This document shows positions 42,819-51,617 of a DNA stretch of 55,121 bases, piece after piece (the first letter of the stretch is position 1; each line of letters starts with the position of its first letter). A program made the position numbers and the translations under genes. The notes beneath the pieces were generated by a model. It was not told the DNA's origin and ran no database searches. It saw nothing but the letters and a program-made list of their open reading frames with translations. The stretch is from positions 1-55,121 of the forward strand of contig CAYUVH010000013.1 in NCBI GenBank assembly GCA_964448135.1. The letters are read 5' to 3'. This stretch comes from CAYUVH01 sp964448135 (GTDB lineage Bacteria > Verrucomicrobiota > Verrucomicrobiia > Limisphaerales > UBA8199).

Positions 42819-43573
42819 GCGGAGATGCAGTAGCCGCCGTCCACGACCAGGGTATGGCCGGTGATCATGGAGGATTCGGGCAGGCAGAGGAGATAGACGG
42901 CGGCGGCGACGTCGTCGGGAGTGAGAGGACGGGCGATGGGGGTGCGGCGCGCGGATTCGGCGAGGAGTTCCTCGCGGTTCGGGAAAAACTTGAGGGCGTC
43001 GGTGTCCACGACGCCGGCACTGACGGCGTTGACGCAGATGCCGTTCATGCGGCCGAGTTCCTGGGCGAGGCTGCGGACCAGGGCTTCGAGGGCGGCTTTG
43101 GAGGCGCCGATGAAGGCGTATTGGGGAATGGCGCGCCAGGCGCCGAGGCTGGAGATGCCGATGATACGGCCGCCGGACGGCATAATGGGCACGGCTTGCT
43201 GCGCGAGGAAGTTCAGCGCGAGGGCGTTGGTTTCCATGCAGCGGCGCCAGTGTTTCTGCGACAGTTCCATCGCCGGTTTCAGGACGCCGATGGCGGCGTT
43301 GCTCACGGCGATGTCCACGCGGTTGAACTGTTTCTTAAATTCGGCGAAGGCTTCGCTGAAGCTTTCGGGGTCGCTGACGTCGGCCTGGACGGCGAGGGCC
43401 TTGCGGCCGAGCTTGCGGATTTGGGCGCAGACCGCTTCGGATTCCTCGTGGCTGTTATGGTACGCGATGGCCACGTCGCAGCCGGCGGAGGCCAGCTTCA
43501 ACGCGGTGGCGCGTCCAATGCCACGGGAACCGCCCGTAATAAACGCAATTTTTCCGGCCAATGGTTCGTTCAT
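42815..43573 (-). CDS. fabL: Enoyl-ACP reductase, FabL-type SDR
   Basis: A 252-residue SDR with cofactor loop TGGSRGIGRA. The catalytic pair Tyr152 and Lys159 in QYAFIGASK has the Y-x6-K spacing of enoyl-ACP reductases, rather than Y-x3-K. The segment VDTDALKFFPNREELL and the end MITGHTLVVDGG closely match Bacillus FabL as I remember it. It would saturate the double bond after dehydration, so the product should be an alkyl chain rather than a conjugated polyene. The ATG at 43573 is preferred over the upstream open frame, which lacks homology. It is the first gene of the seven-gene operon. Confidence 0.88.
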   Translation of the reverse strand: MNEPLAGKIAFITGGSRGIGRATALKLASAGCDVAIAYHNSHEESEAVCAQIRKLGRKALAVQADVSDPESFSEAFAEFKKQFNRVDIAVSNAAIGVLKPAMELSQKHWRRCMETNALALNFLAQQAVPIMPSGGRIIGISSLGAWRAIPQYAFIGASKAALEALVRSLAQELGRMNGICVNAVSAGVVDTDALKFFPNREELLAESARRTPIARPLTPDDVAAAVYLLCLPESSMITGHTLVVDGGYCISA

Positions 43574-43877
43574 GAGTCGAATCGGAGCGCAGAAACTGGC
43601 AAAAATCGCGGGAAAAAGCAACCCGGGGCTGGGGGTTCAAGCGAGAATCATGTGAATAAGTTAATGATTCGCAGTGAATTTGTGGTGAAAGCGGCTCCGG
43701 GGGATGATCGGAACAATGGAGACTCGCCACCTTGGCTTCTCCTGGGGAGTGAGCCGGGCGGAATTGCCAAATACTGTAATTGTGGCGGGGAATGGGGATT
43801 ATATCAGGTGATGATATGAATTCGATGGATGAACAGGCGGGCTGTAACTTAAACGGCGCCCTCGGCGTCTGGAAAAC
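43574..43877. other. Divergent intergenic region
   Basis: 304 bases between the acyl-chain operon and the cytochrome-type gene; both promoters should lie here, but no clear -35/-10 pair is visible. A gaatcat/atgattc inverted repeat at 43645-43670 could be an operator. At 43716-43741 there is a degenerate copy of the gagcctcgt repeat (atggagactcgccaccttgg then cttctc). A second short palindrome (atatca/tgatat) lies near 43800. Confidence 0.5.
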
Positions 43878-46493
43878 ATGATGAAGCCGTTCATGGGTGC
43901 GTTTAGAGCGGTGGTAATTGGAAAGAGGCAAAGGTCGCAGAATTTCCGGCTTTTGCTGGCCGCCGGGGTCATTGCCAGCGCTCAAGCATTGTTCGCCGCA
44001 GAGGTGGCCAACCCGGCCGGCAACACTGATTTCTTCGAGAAGAACATCCGGCCGGTGCTGGTGGATAAATGTTACAAGTGTCACTCGGCGGATTCGGCCA
44101 AGGTGAAGGGCGGGTTGCTGCTGGACAAGCGCGAGGCGAGCCGGCGCGGCGGGGACACCGGGCCGGCGGTGGTGCCGGGGGATTTGAATCGCAGCCTGTT
44201 GATCGGCGCCATTCGTTACACGAACGCGGACCTGGCGATGCCGCCCGAAAAATCCGGCGGAAAATTGCCAGAGGCGGTCATCAAGAATTTTGAGCAATGG
44301 GTGAAGGCGGGCGCGCCTGATCCCCGCGAAGGCGATGCGGCATCCGCCGCGCTCGCGAAAAAATACGATACTTCGACGGCAACCAGTTGGTGGTCGTTCC
44401 AGCCGCTGCACAAAACGACTGCTCCGAAAACGAAGGACAGCAAGTGGCCGCGGACTGACGTGGACCGCTACATTCTCGCGGGATTGCAGGTCAAGGGTTT
44501 GACGCCGGTCGGGGATGCGGACAAGGCGACGTTGCTGCGGCGGGTGTATTTCGATCTCATCGGTTTGCCGCCCACGCCGGCGGAGGCACTGGCTTTTCAA
44601 TCGGACAATGATCCGCAGGCGTTCGCCAAGGTGGTGGACAAGCTGCTGGCGTCGCCGCAATTCGGTGAGACGTGGGGCCGGCACTGGCTGGACGTGGCGC
44701 GTTACGCGGAGTCGAGCGGCAAGGACGCGAATGTGACTTATCCCAACGCGTGGCGGTACCGGGATTATGTGACGGCGTCGTTCAACGAGGACAAGCCTTA
44801 CAATCGTTTCATCCAGGAACAGATTGCGGGCGATTTGCTGCCCACGCACAACGAGCGCGAGCGCGCGACTAATCTAATCGCGACGGGATTCCTGGCGATC
44901 GGCGCGAAGTCGCTGAGCGAGATGAATCCGAAACAGTTCGCGGCGGACCAGGCGGACGAGCAGTTGGACTCGACGTGCCAGGCGGTGATGGGGCTGACGG
45001 TCGGCTGCGCGCGGTGCCACGATCACAAGTTTGATCCGATCTCGCAGAAGAATTACACGGCGCTGGCGGGGATTTTCCTTTCGACGGACACCTATTACGG
45101 CACGGCTGGGGCGGTGCAGGGCCGTAATCAGAGTCCGCTGCTGACGCTGCCGAAGGGGTCCGGGCAACCGATTGTGACCAAAACGCTCACGCCCGCCGAA
45201 TACGCGCGCAAGGAACAGCAACTCGAGGAGCTGACGAAGGAAGTGCGGCAACTATTGCTGGAGCGCGCGCCGGGAAATCAAAATCGGATGCGGGCCTCGT
45301 CGAATGCGATGACGCAGTTCGAGGTCGTGCGCCTATTCACGCAACGTTCGCAATTGAGTGCAGAACTTGCAGGATATGAAACGAACGGGCAGCCGAAGGC
45401 GATGGCGATGGGGGTGCGCGAAAAGCCGACGTATCTGCCGGTCGGGTATCGGCGCGCGTTTTTGGAGAATGGCCAGCGGCCGAATGGATTCGAGAGGATC
45501 GGAGACGCGCCGCTTTTCGTCCGCGGCGACGTGAACAAACCCAGCGACACGGTGCGGCGGGATTTACCGCCCGTCCCGGCGGGAGTGCCGGCCTCGCCGA
45601 TTGCGCGCGGGTCGAGCGGGCGGATGGAACTGGCGCAATGGCTGACCTCGGCGGAAAATCCGCTGACCTCGCGGGTGATGGCGAATCGCGTCTGGCATTG
45701 GCTGTTCGGCCGCGGGCTGGTGGGTTCGGTGGATAATTTCGGCACGAGCGGCGAGCAGCCGACGAATCCTGAATTGCTGGATTATCTCGCGGAGCAATTC
45801 ATTGCGGACGGTTGGTCGGTGAAGAAACTGATTCGCGAGATTGTGTTGAGCCGCACTTATCAACTGGCCAGCACTTACGACGAAACGCGATTCGCCGCTG
45901 ATCCCGACAATCTTTTGCAGTGGCGCCATAATCCGCGGCGGCTCGATGCGGAGGCCATTCGCGATGCGATTCTTTACGCGGCCGAGTCGCTGGACCTGAA
46001 GCCGCCGGCGGGATCGGTCATTGGGCGCGCGGGCGAAGGGCCGATCGGCGGCCCGCGTTTCATGGCGTTGTCCGAGGAGCAGATTGCGCGCGCGGAAGCG
46101 GACACGCGGTCGCTCTACCTGCCGAGCGCGCGGAACCTGCCGCCGGAGGTGCTGGCGGTGTTCGATCTGCCGGACGCGTCGGCGGTGCAGGGCGCGCGCG
46201 AAGTGACGACGGTGCCGACGCAGGCGCTCTTCATGATGAACAGCGATTTGGTTTCCCGGCAGGCGCACAAACTTTCCGCGCGGCTGATCAAGGCGTATCC
46301 GGGCGGCGCGAACGACAAGTTCGACGAGCGGTTCGACCTGGCGTGCTGGATTGTTTTCAACCGGCTGCCGGACGCCCAGGAACGCGCCGCGGCGAAGGAG
46401 TTGACGAAGCATTACCCGGATGACGCGGATTCGGCGTGGCACAGTATTTCGCGGGCGTTGTTTGCGAGCGCGGAGTTTAGGAGTCTGAATTAA
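43878..46493 (+). CDS. Exported PSCyt1-DUF1549-DUF1553 protein
   Basis: An 871-residue exported protein of the Planctomycete-type cytochrome family. A basic N-terminus with LLLAAGVIASAQALFAA is the export signal. The PSCyt1 domain has a haem motif CYKCH (Cys65-His69). DUF1549 (~190-400; WGRHWLDVARYAES) carries a second CxxCH (Cys377-His381, CARCHDHKFDPIS). DUF1553 (~590-860) includes TSRVMANRVWHWLFGRGLVG and IREIVLSRTYQLAS. The family is nearly restricted to Planctomycetes, Verrucomicrobia and relatives, and is paired with DUF1501, as here. The chemistry is unproven; c-type haem redox linked to polysaccharide breakdown is a common proposal. Confidence 0.93.
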   Translation: MMKPFMGAFRAVVIGKRQRSQNFRLLLAAGVIASAQALFAAEVANPAGNTDFFEKNIRPVLVDKCYKCHSADSAKVKGGLLLDKREASRRGGDTGPAVVPGDLNRSLLIGAIRYTNADLAMPPEKSGGKLPEAVIKNFEQWVKAGAPDPREGDAASAALAKKYDTSTATSWWSFQPLHKTTAPKTKDSKWPRTDVDRYILAGLQVKGLTPVGDADKATLLRRVYFDLIGLPPTPAEALAFQSDNDPQAFAKVVDKLLASPQFGETWGRHWLDVARYAESSGKDANVTYPNAWRYRDYVTASFNEDKPYNRFIQEQIAGDLLPTHNERERATNLIATGFLAIGAKSLSEMNPKQFAADQADEQLDSTCQAVMGLTVGCARCHDHKFDPISQKNYTALAGIFLSTDTYYGTAGAVQGRNQSPLLTLPKGSGQPIVTKTLTPAEYARKEQQLEELTKEVRQLLLERAPGNQNRMRASSNAMTQFEVVRLFTQRSQLSAELAGYETNGQPKAMAMGVREKPTYLPVGYRRAFLENGQRPNGFERIGDAPLFVRGDVNKPSDTVRRDLPPVPAGVPASPIARGSSGRMELAQWLTSAENPLTSRVMANRVWHWLFGRGLVGSVDNFGTSGEQPTNPELLDYLAEQFIADGWSVKKLIREIVLSRTYQLASTYDETRFAADPDNLLQWRHNPRRLDAEAIRDAILYAAESLDLKPPAGSVIGRAGEGPIGGPRFMALSEEQIARAEADTRSLYLPSARNLPPEVLAVFDLPDASAVQGAREVTTVPTQALFMMNSDLVSRQAHKLSARLIKAYPGGANDKFDERFDLACWIVFNRLPDAQERAAAKELTKHYPDDADSAWHSISRALFASAEFRSLN

Positions 46494-46551
46494 AGCACGA
46501 AGCACGAATGTCGAATGACGAAAGAAGCTCGAAATCCGAATGATAAAAGGA
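46494..46551. repeat. Degenerate 'acgaa' dispersed repeat
   Basis: Starts right after the stop codon: agcacgaagcacgaatgtcg, then tgacgaaagaagctcgaaat and ccgaatgat. It is built from repeated acgaa/cgaat words. I recognise this style of intergenic repeat from many environmental genomes; there is no gene in the 120-bp gap. Confidence 0.6.
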
Positions 46552-46613
46552 AGCGCAATCGTGATTCGCAGGATTGCCGGGTATTGAGACCAATTTGAGA
46601 AAAGGAAACCCGT

Positions 46614-48014
46614 ATGAACGACGGACTTTGTAATGATATCACGCCGATTCTGACGCGGCGGGATGCGCTGAGGTTGATGGGGTGCGGATTTGGATGGCTG
46701 GCGTTCGGGGGGATGGCCTCGAAGCTTTCCGGCGCGACGACGACAGCCGTCCCGGCGAATCCGTTTGCGGCGAAAACTCCGCCGTTGCCGGCGCGGGCGA
46801 AACGGGTGATTTTTCTCTGCATGCGCGGCGGGCCGTCGCATGTGGATACGTTGGATTATAAACCGAAGCTGAACACGGACACGGGCAAGGCCGGACAGCG
46901 GCCGGGCACAAAATTGCTCGGCTCGAAATGGACATTCGCGCAGCACGGCAAGAGCGGGCTCTGGGTTTCGGAGTTGCTGCCGAATCTCGCGAAGCACGCG
47001 GACGAGCTTTGCGTGATTCGTTCGGCGCAAACGGATTTGCCGGCGCATCCGCAGGCGTTTCTCAAGCTGCACACGGGCAGCTCGCAATTTGTGCGTCCGT
47101 CGCTGGGCGCGTGGTCACTCTACGGGCTGGGGAGCCTGAATGAAAACATGCCGGGCTTTGTGAGCATCACGCCGCCGAGCGGATTTGGCGGCGCGCAGAA
47201 TTATGGGAGCGGATTTTTGCCGGCGCGATACCAGGGGATGCGCATCGGCGCGGACAACCGGCCGATCGCGAACGCGGAGGTGCCGAATGCGCGCGCGAAA
47301 TTGTTGAAGGCGGACCAGCGGGCGGAGTTGGATTTCGTCCAGGCGCTGAATCGACACAAGCTGGAACGCGATCAGGTGGACCCGCAGATCGAGGGCGTGA
47401 TCGAGTCCTACGAGCTGGCGTTCCGGATGCAGAGCGAAATGCCGGCGGTGATGAATCTGAATCGCGAGAGCGAGGCGACGAAGAAGTTGTATGGCATCGG
47501 GAACAAGACGACGGAGGATTTTGGTCGCAAATGTCTGCTGGCGCGGCAATTGATCGAGGCGGGCGTGCGTTACGTGGAGGTGACGCACGGGAATTGGGAT
47601 CACCATTTCAATCTCAACGACAAGCTGGAGGAAAGTTGCACGGAGGTGGATTTACCGGCGGCGGGGCTGCTCACGGATTTGGCAGCGCGCGGTTTGCTGA
47701 AGGACACGCTGGTGATCTGGACGGGCGAGTTCGGCCGCACGCCGCATTCGCAGGGAACCGAAGGGCGCGATCATAATGTGAAGGCGTTCTCGATGTGGAT
47801 GGCGGGCGGCGGCGTGAAGGGCGGGCTGAGTTTCGGACAGAGTGATGATTATGGATACGAGGCGGTGGCGAATGCGCTGCCGATTCATGATTTGCACGCG
47901 ACGATTCTTTACCTGCTGGGGTTCGATCATGAGAAGCTGACGTATCGGCATGCGGGCCGGGATTTTCGGCTGACCGATACGAGCGGGAATGTGGCGAAGG
48001 GAATTTTGGGGTAA
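46614..48014 (+). CDS. DUF1501 protein (sulfatase-like fold), Tat-type signal
   Basis: A 466-residue DUF1501 protein. LTRRDALRLMGCGFGWLAFG is a twin-arginine-type signal, so it is probably exported folded. Family motifs include FLCMRGGPSHVDTLDYKPKL, LPNLAKHADELCVIRS, LLARQLIEAGVRYVEVTHGNW-type WDHHF and VIWTGEFGRTPHSQGTEGRDH, which resemble the metal-binding core of the alkaline-phosphatase/sulfatase superfamily. DUF1501 genes follow DUF1549/DUF1553 genes in this phylum, as here, and the pair is thought to act together; the reaction is unknown. Confidence 0.93.
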   Translation: MNDGLCNDITPILTRRDALRLMGCGFGWLAFGGMASKLSGATTTAVPANPFAAKTPPLPARAKRVIFLCMRGGPSHVDTLDYKPKLNTDTGKAGQRPGTKLLGSKWTFAQHGKSGLWVSELLPNLAKHADELCVIRSAQTDLPAHPQAFLKLHTGSSQFVRPSLGAWSLYGLGSLNENMPGFVSITPPSGFGGAQNYGSGFLPARYQGMRIGADNRPIANAEVPNARAKLLKADQRAELDFVQALNRHKLERDQVDPQIEGVIESYELAFRMQSEMPAVMNLNRESEATKKLYGIGNKTTEDFGRKCLLARQLIEAGVRYVEVTHGNWDHHFNLNDKLEESCTEVDLPAAGLLTDLAARGLLKDTLVIWTGEFGRTPHSQGTEGRDHNVKAFSMWMAGGGVKGGLSFGQSDDYGYEAVANALPIHDLHATILYLLGFDHEKLTYRHAGRDFRLTDTSGNVAKGILG

Positions 48015-48040
48015 GCGGCCGCAGGGTGGCGCCAGGGGTA

Positions 48041-48095
48041 AAGCGGAAAGGCAGTAACGCAAAGGGCGAAGGACGCAAAGACGCGAGGGATGAAG
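48041..48095. repeat. 'gacgcaaag' type dispersed repeat
   Basis: A purine-rich string with repeated cgcaaag/acgcaaag words (aacgcaaagggcgaaggacg, then caaagacgcgaggga). It lies in the 197-bp gap after the DUF1501 gene, which otherwise contains nothing I can identify. Confidence 0.5.
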
Positions 48096-48211
48096 GAGTC
48101 GGAGGAAGGGTCGGCTTCCGCTCCGACTCGGCGTCGGTTTTCTTTCTTCATAATCGCCCGGCAGTTCTTCTCGATGGACGAATTCCGTTCGTTAAGCACA
48201 TTGTGGCCAGC

Positions 48212-49255
48212 ATGAGTAAGAACGGAGACCCATATCGTATCGCCCGGGCGCATCTCGTCCGATGCGGCATGCTGGTTTGGCTGGCTTTGTTGCCGGGATT
48301 TGGTGCTCGTGGCGCGGTTGCTCATCCCCCGAAATTCGCCGACTTCCAGCGGGCATTCCAAAAAGGATCGGGAACGCAGACACAGGTTGAGGCACAAGTT
48401 GAAGTATTTGACGCCGCCATGCTCTCAAAGAAGGAAATGCGGACTATTCTCGCGGGCACCAATGTGCAGGCCATGATTGGCGCCGGATTGCAAGGGCGCC
48501 TGAATGATTCGCTGGACCTGGCGCTATTGGAGCGGGCCACGGGAATATCTCCCACGAATTCGTTGGCTTGGGCGGCGCTGGCCTATCGGAGTCTCGAGCT
48601 GCTCGAAAACCAACTCGGCGACAGGCAGGCGACGGGAAAGAAATTCAGCAAGGCCATCGAGATGTGGCGGGCAATATCACCCAGCAACTCGGTCCCGATC
48701 TACCTGCAGGCCGCTTTCGAGTGCCTGAAGACGAATGTTGCCGGCGCGAAAGAGCTCACCGTAAAAGCCAGTCGCATCCGTGGATTTGAGACCTGTGAGA
48801 CCGCTCTGAAGCTGTGCATTATCCAAGCCCTGGAGGCAGCTGGATACTCCAAATTTACTTCCCGAATTGTCGCCAGCGGAAATTCATCGGGGATAGTTCC
48901 ATGGTCGAAGCTGAACAAGGCCGTGCTCGCCGACAATCCCACCGACGAAGAAGCCAGGGCGTGCATTGAATTGGGCGCGCGCGTGGCTCGCAGCAGAAGC
49001 TTTTTATACGAACTGGTGAGGGGTTCAATCCAGATAAAGGCCATGGAGAAAGTTGGCGGAGCCGAGTTTGCCACCGCAAGAAAGGAGATCGCCGAACGAA
49101 AGGACCGGATCAAAAGCGCGAATCGCTACCTGACCTCGACTCGCGCCTGGAGCGCGACCGAAACGCAGTGGATCGAATTTTCCGACAGGAGCTTCAAATC
49201 GGATGAAATGGAAGGCGCGCGGTGGCTGGCACAGCAGACGGGTGATACCTTCTAA
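48212..49255 (+). CDS. Hypothetical exported helical protein
   Basis: A ~347-residue protein I do not recognise. The ATG at 48212 gives a plausible signal peptide (MLVWLALLPGFGARGAVA near residues 19-36). The mature part is mostly alpha-helical and contains TPR-like helix pairs (NSLAWAALAYRSLELLENQL, AIEMWRAISPSNSVPIYLQA) and a charged C-terminus. The frame is open upstream to 48026, but that part covers a dispersed repeat and is not credible as protein. No catalytic motif is seen. It may be an independent transcript after the DUF1501 gene. Confidence 0.68.
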   Translation: MSKNGDPYRIARAHLVRCGMLVWLALLPGFGARGAVAHPPKFADFQRAFQKGSGTQTQVEAQVEVFDAAMLSKKEMRTILAGTNVQAMIGAGLQGRLNDSLDLALLERATGISPTNSLAWAALAYRSLELLENQLGDRQATGKKFSKAIEMWRAISPSNSVPIYLQAAFECLKTNVAGAKELTVKASRIRGFETCETALKLCIIQALEAAGYSKFTSRIVASGNSSGIVPWSKLNKAVLADNPTDEEARACIELGARVARSRSFLYELVRGSIQIKAMEKVGGAEFATARKEIAERKDRIKSANRYLTSTRAWSATETQWIEFSDRSFKSDEMEGARWLAQQTGDTF

Positions 49256-49280
49256 CCTTGGGTCGGTTGCTGCGTAGAAA

Positions 49281-49865
49281 TTACCACGAGCCTTCGGTCA
49301 GCATTGAAACGATGCGGCGGGAGAGATCCTGGGCGAGGAGCGGCATGGCCTGGCGTTCGTCGCTGGTGAGGTCGGCGCCGATGCGGACGAGCGTGAAGCC
49401 GTTGACCGGTTGGTCGAACAACACCTTGCCGGAGCCGCGCTCTTTGGCAACCACCTGCGCGCGGATGCCGACGCGGTAGTCCTTCACGGTTTGATTGTCG
49501 GAGGGCTGGAAGCTCAGGGCCTGGCGCGTGTAGGAGGTGACGGTGCCGCTGATGATGATGTCGCCGTTGTCGTGGCTGACCAGTTTGTAAGTGCCTTCCT
49601 CGGACAATTCGCGGCGGAGTTCGGAGGTGACTTCGTCACTGAGATGGGGCTGCAGGGTTTTATTGGCGAAGGGAACAACCTGCACGCTTTTTTCGCGCGA
49701 GACGGCGCCATTGACGGGGCCGACCTGGTAGCCGGCGCAACCGCCCAGCACGAACGCCAGTCCGGCGGCGCAAAAGCCAACCGCGAGCCGCCGGCTAATT
49801 CGACGGAGGCTGGGGCTGCGTCTTTTTGTTGAGCGCGAAGATGCGCTGCTGCGCCTCGGTTGCAT
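49281..49865 (-). CDS. lptE: LPS-assembly lipoprotein LptE-like
   Basis: A lipoprotein of up to 194 residues. The lipobox is FVLGGCAGYQ; after cleavage the mature protein starts at Cys. VVPFANKTLQPHLSDEVTSE, LVSHDNGDIIISGTVTSYTR and the C-terminal DLSRRIVSMLTEGSW match the LptE-like/DUF4136-type family; LptE forms the plug of the LptD LPS translocon. No ATG/GTG/TTG lies close to the signal peptide. The nearest ATG is at 49865, giving a long, arginine-rich n-region and a 71-base overlap with bamD. An ATT at 49799-49797, overlapping the bamD stop, would give an ideal signal (SRRLAVGFCAAGLAFVLGGC) but is a very rare start codon. Confidence 0.82.
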   Translation of the reverse strand: MQPRRSSASSRSTKRRSPSLRRISRRLAVGFCAAGLAFVLGGCAGYQVGPVNGAVSREKSVQVVPFANKTLQPHLSDEVTSELRRELSEEGTYKLVSHDNGDIIISGTVTSYTRQALSFQPSDNQTVKDYRVGIRAQVVAKERGSGKVLFDQPVNGFTLVRIGADLTSDERQAMPLLAQDLSRRIVSMLTEGSW

Positions 49866-50811
49866 AGATGGAGTTGGGATCGGAGTTGAAGGCGGCATTG
49901 TAATAGCGCTTCGCGCCCTCCCACTTTTTGTGCTGCTCGTAGAATTTGGCGATTTCGAAATTACCGCGCGCCTGTTCGGTCTTGAGTTCGGCGATGATTT
50001 TTTGCGCCTGGGGGACGCGCGGATCGCCAGGAAAAAGGGCCATGAAATCAGTGAAACATGCAATGGCCTGACCGGCGGTGGTCTGGTCGTATTCGGCCTT
50101 TTGGGATTCGGCCTTGTAGGCCAGCCCGGTGCGATAGAGCGCTTCGGCGGCGATCTTGGGGCGGTCGTAATAGCGATCCGTCGCAGTCTTATAGGCAACG
50201 ATCGCGGAGGGATAATCCGGCACGTGGAACATGCCCAACGCCATCTGCTGCTCGTAGGCGGTGCCGATGTTCAATTGGGCCTGGGGCGCGACTTCGCTGT
50301 AACGGCCGTTGCGCACGACTTTTTCATACATGCCGGCGGTGCGGTCCATGGAGGAGTAAAGCGGGAAGGTGCCCCACAGGCGGAATTTCTTTCCGGCGAG
50401 GAACTTGTTCGCGATGTTGAACTGGCGTTCAAGAATTTCGGGATAGCGCGCGGTCTTGGGGCTGTTCTCGATGACTTTTTCGTACTCGTCGAAGGCTTTT
50501 TCGTCGTGGCCCTTCTCTTCGTAGCAACGGCCCACGAGATATTGGGCACGGGGAGCGTAATCGGAGAGCGGCCAGACTTCGACGACGCGCGTCGCGGCTT
50601 GTTGGGCGAGACCGTAGTCCTTGCGGTCGAAGGCAATTTCGGCGATGGCGAGCTGATTGCTGGCGGTGGTTTGCTGCCAGCGCTTGTCGCTGCCGACGGG
50701 TTCGTAGGTCCAGCCCTCGCCCGGACGATAGATGAGCGGAGCCGGCGAACGGACCGGCACCCCGAGAAATGCCAGCGTCAGCAAGACCAAACCAAGCGTC
50801 CGAAGCTTCAT
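49795..50811 (-). CDS. bamD: BamD-like outer membrane assembly TPR protein
   Basis: A 338-residue protein with an N-terminal hydrophobic signal (MKLRTLGLVLLTLAFLGVPV) and TPR repeats through to the end (AEIAFDRKDYGLAQQAATRV, YLVGRCYEEKGHDEKAFDEY, GNFEIAKFYEQHKKWEGAKR). The layout fits BamD, the TPR partner of BamA in outer membrane protein insertion, and the overlap with lptE supports an envelope role. Oddly, there is no lipobox cysteine after the signal, whereas BamD is normally a lipoprotein; the protein would be periplasmic or held otherwise. It is longer than E. coli BamD (~245), which also fits a more general tol-pal/YbgF-like TPR protein. Confidence 0.8.
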   Translation of the reverse strand: MKLRTLGLVLLTLAFLGVPVRSPAPLIYRPGEGWTYEPVGSDKRWQQTTASNQLAIAEIAFDRKDYGLAQQAATRVVEVWPLSDYAPRAQYLVGRCYEEKGHDEKAFDEYEKVIENSPKTARYPEILERQFNIANKFLAGKKFRLWGTFPLYSSMDRTAGMYEKVVRNGRYSEVAPQAQLNIGTAYEQQMALGMFHVPDYPSAIVAYKTATDRYYDRPKIAAEALYRTGLAYKAESQKAEYDQTTAGQAIACFTDFMALFPGDPRVPQAQKIIAELKTEQARGNFEIAKFYEQHKKWEGAKRYYNAAFNSDPNSIYATEAQQRIFALNKKTQPQPPSN

Positions 50812-50855
50812 GTTCGCACGTTACCGGCGTGGTTTGGGCAAGTCAATCTCGGGGC

Positions 50856-51350
50856 TCAGCCGCGATACACGATCAGCACGCCAAAATCCTCGAGCAATTT
50901 CTGCGTGCCGATGTCGAGGTGGGAGTAGCTGATGGTGGTGATGCTGATGATGTTGGCCTCGCCGATCTTGTCAAGGTGGTTGGTCACCACTTCGTCGAAG
51001 CGATCGTGGCCGACTTCCACGCAGTCGGTGTGCTTGATCGTCTTGACGCGCATCTTCTTGTCGGTCTCCTTGGCGGCGGCTTCGAGCGGGACGAGCGGCT
51101 TGGCAATGAGACTGGGCGCGGTCTTGTGATCGGGCACGCGGAGGTGCATTTCAATTTTGGCGGCCGCGGAGGAATTGATGGGGCTGGCCTTGAGGGGGGC
51201 ACCCTCGGCTGTTGGCACGGCGCGGGGAGCGCCGGGACCGGGAATGATGATGTTTGCGCCGCAGGAAGGACAGGAGATCTCGGAACCGGCGCCGGAACTG
51301 TCAACAGCCAACTCCTGATCGCACTGGGGACAGTTGAAGATGACATCCAT
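50856..51350 (-). CDS. Zinc-ribbon protein of unknown function
   Basis: A 164-residue protein. Two CxxC pairs (CPQCDQ and CPSCGAN) at residues 7-10 and 27-30 form a zinc ribbon. A proline/alanine-rich linker follows, then a conserved-looking C-terminal domain (~95-164; KTIKHTDCVEVGHDRFDEVV, GEANIISITTISYSHLD). That domain is found in similar verrucomicrobial proteins to my memory, but I know of no assigned role. The ATG at 51350 is the natural start. It lies between bamD (44-base gap) and the small membrane protein on the same strand. Confidence 0.7.
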   Translation of the reverse strand: MDVIFNCPQCDQELAVDSSGAGSEISCPSCGANIIIPGPGAPRAVPTAEGAPLKASPINSSAAAKIEMHLRVPDHKTAPSLIAKPLVPLEAAAKETDKKMRVKTIKHTDCVEVGHDRFDEVVTNHLDKIGEANIISITTISYSHLDIGTQKLLEDFGVLIVYRG

Positions 51351-51617
51351 AAAGAGGCCTTTCGTTTAGCGAACCGCCCCGAGTTTAATGAGGACGGAGG
51401 GTGATGGCTAGAGTGAAATGTCGAACGCCTTGCGTCTGGCCGGGAAGTGAAAGAAAAACTCCCCTCACGGCCCGCTGCCAAAGCCGGAGCGATTTCGTTT
51501 GGAGGAAGGCTCGGGCTCACCCCAAACCCTCTCCCCCAGCAGCGGGAGAGCGTTTGGATGGGCCGGGAGACCGGTGGATATTGGAGCAACTGCCTGATGG
51601 CTGGCCGAAGGACCCGG
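51351..51617. repeat. Spacer with gagagg repeat, copy 3
   Basis: A 267-bp gap. At 51517-51568 it contains a degenerate form of the repeat at 2110 and 31181: tcaccccaaaccctctcccc, then a cagcgggagagcgtttggat end. The 5' part (cccctcacgg at ~51461) also matches copy 2, where it is likewise separated from the palindrome by ~50-70 bases. No gene is seen. Confidence 0.65.

Noticed and set aside
36902..43573. Calling the operon an aryl-polyene or flexirubin cluster outright
   Set aside because: An enoyl reductase of FabL type is present, and no aromatic-starter, cyclase or glycosyltransferase genes are seen; only the partial resemblance is reported.
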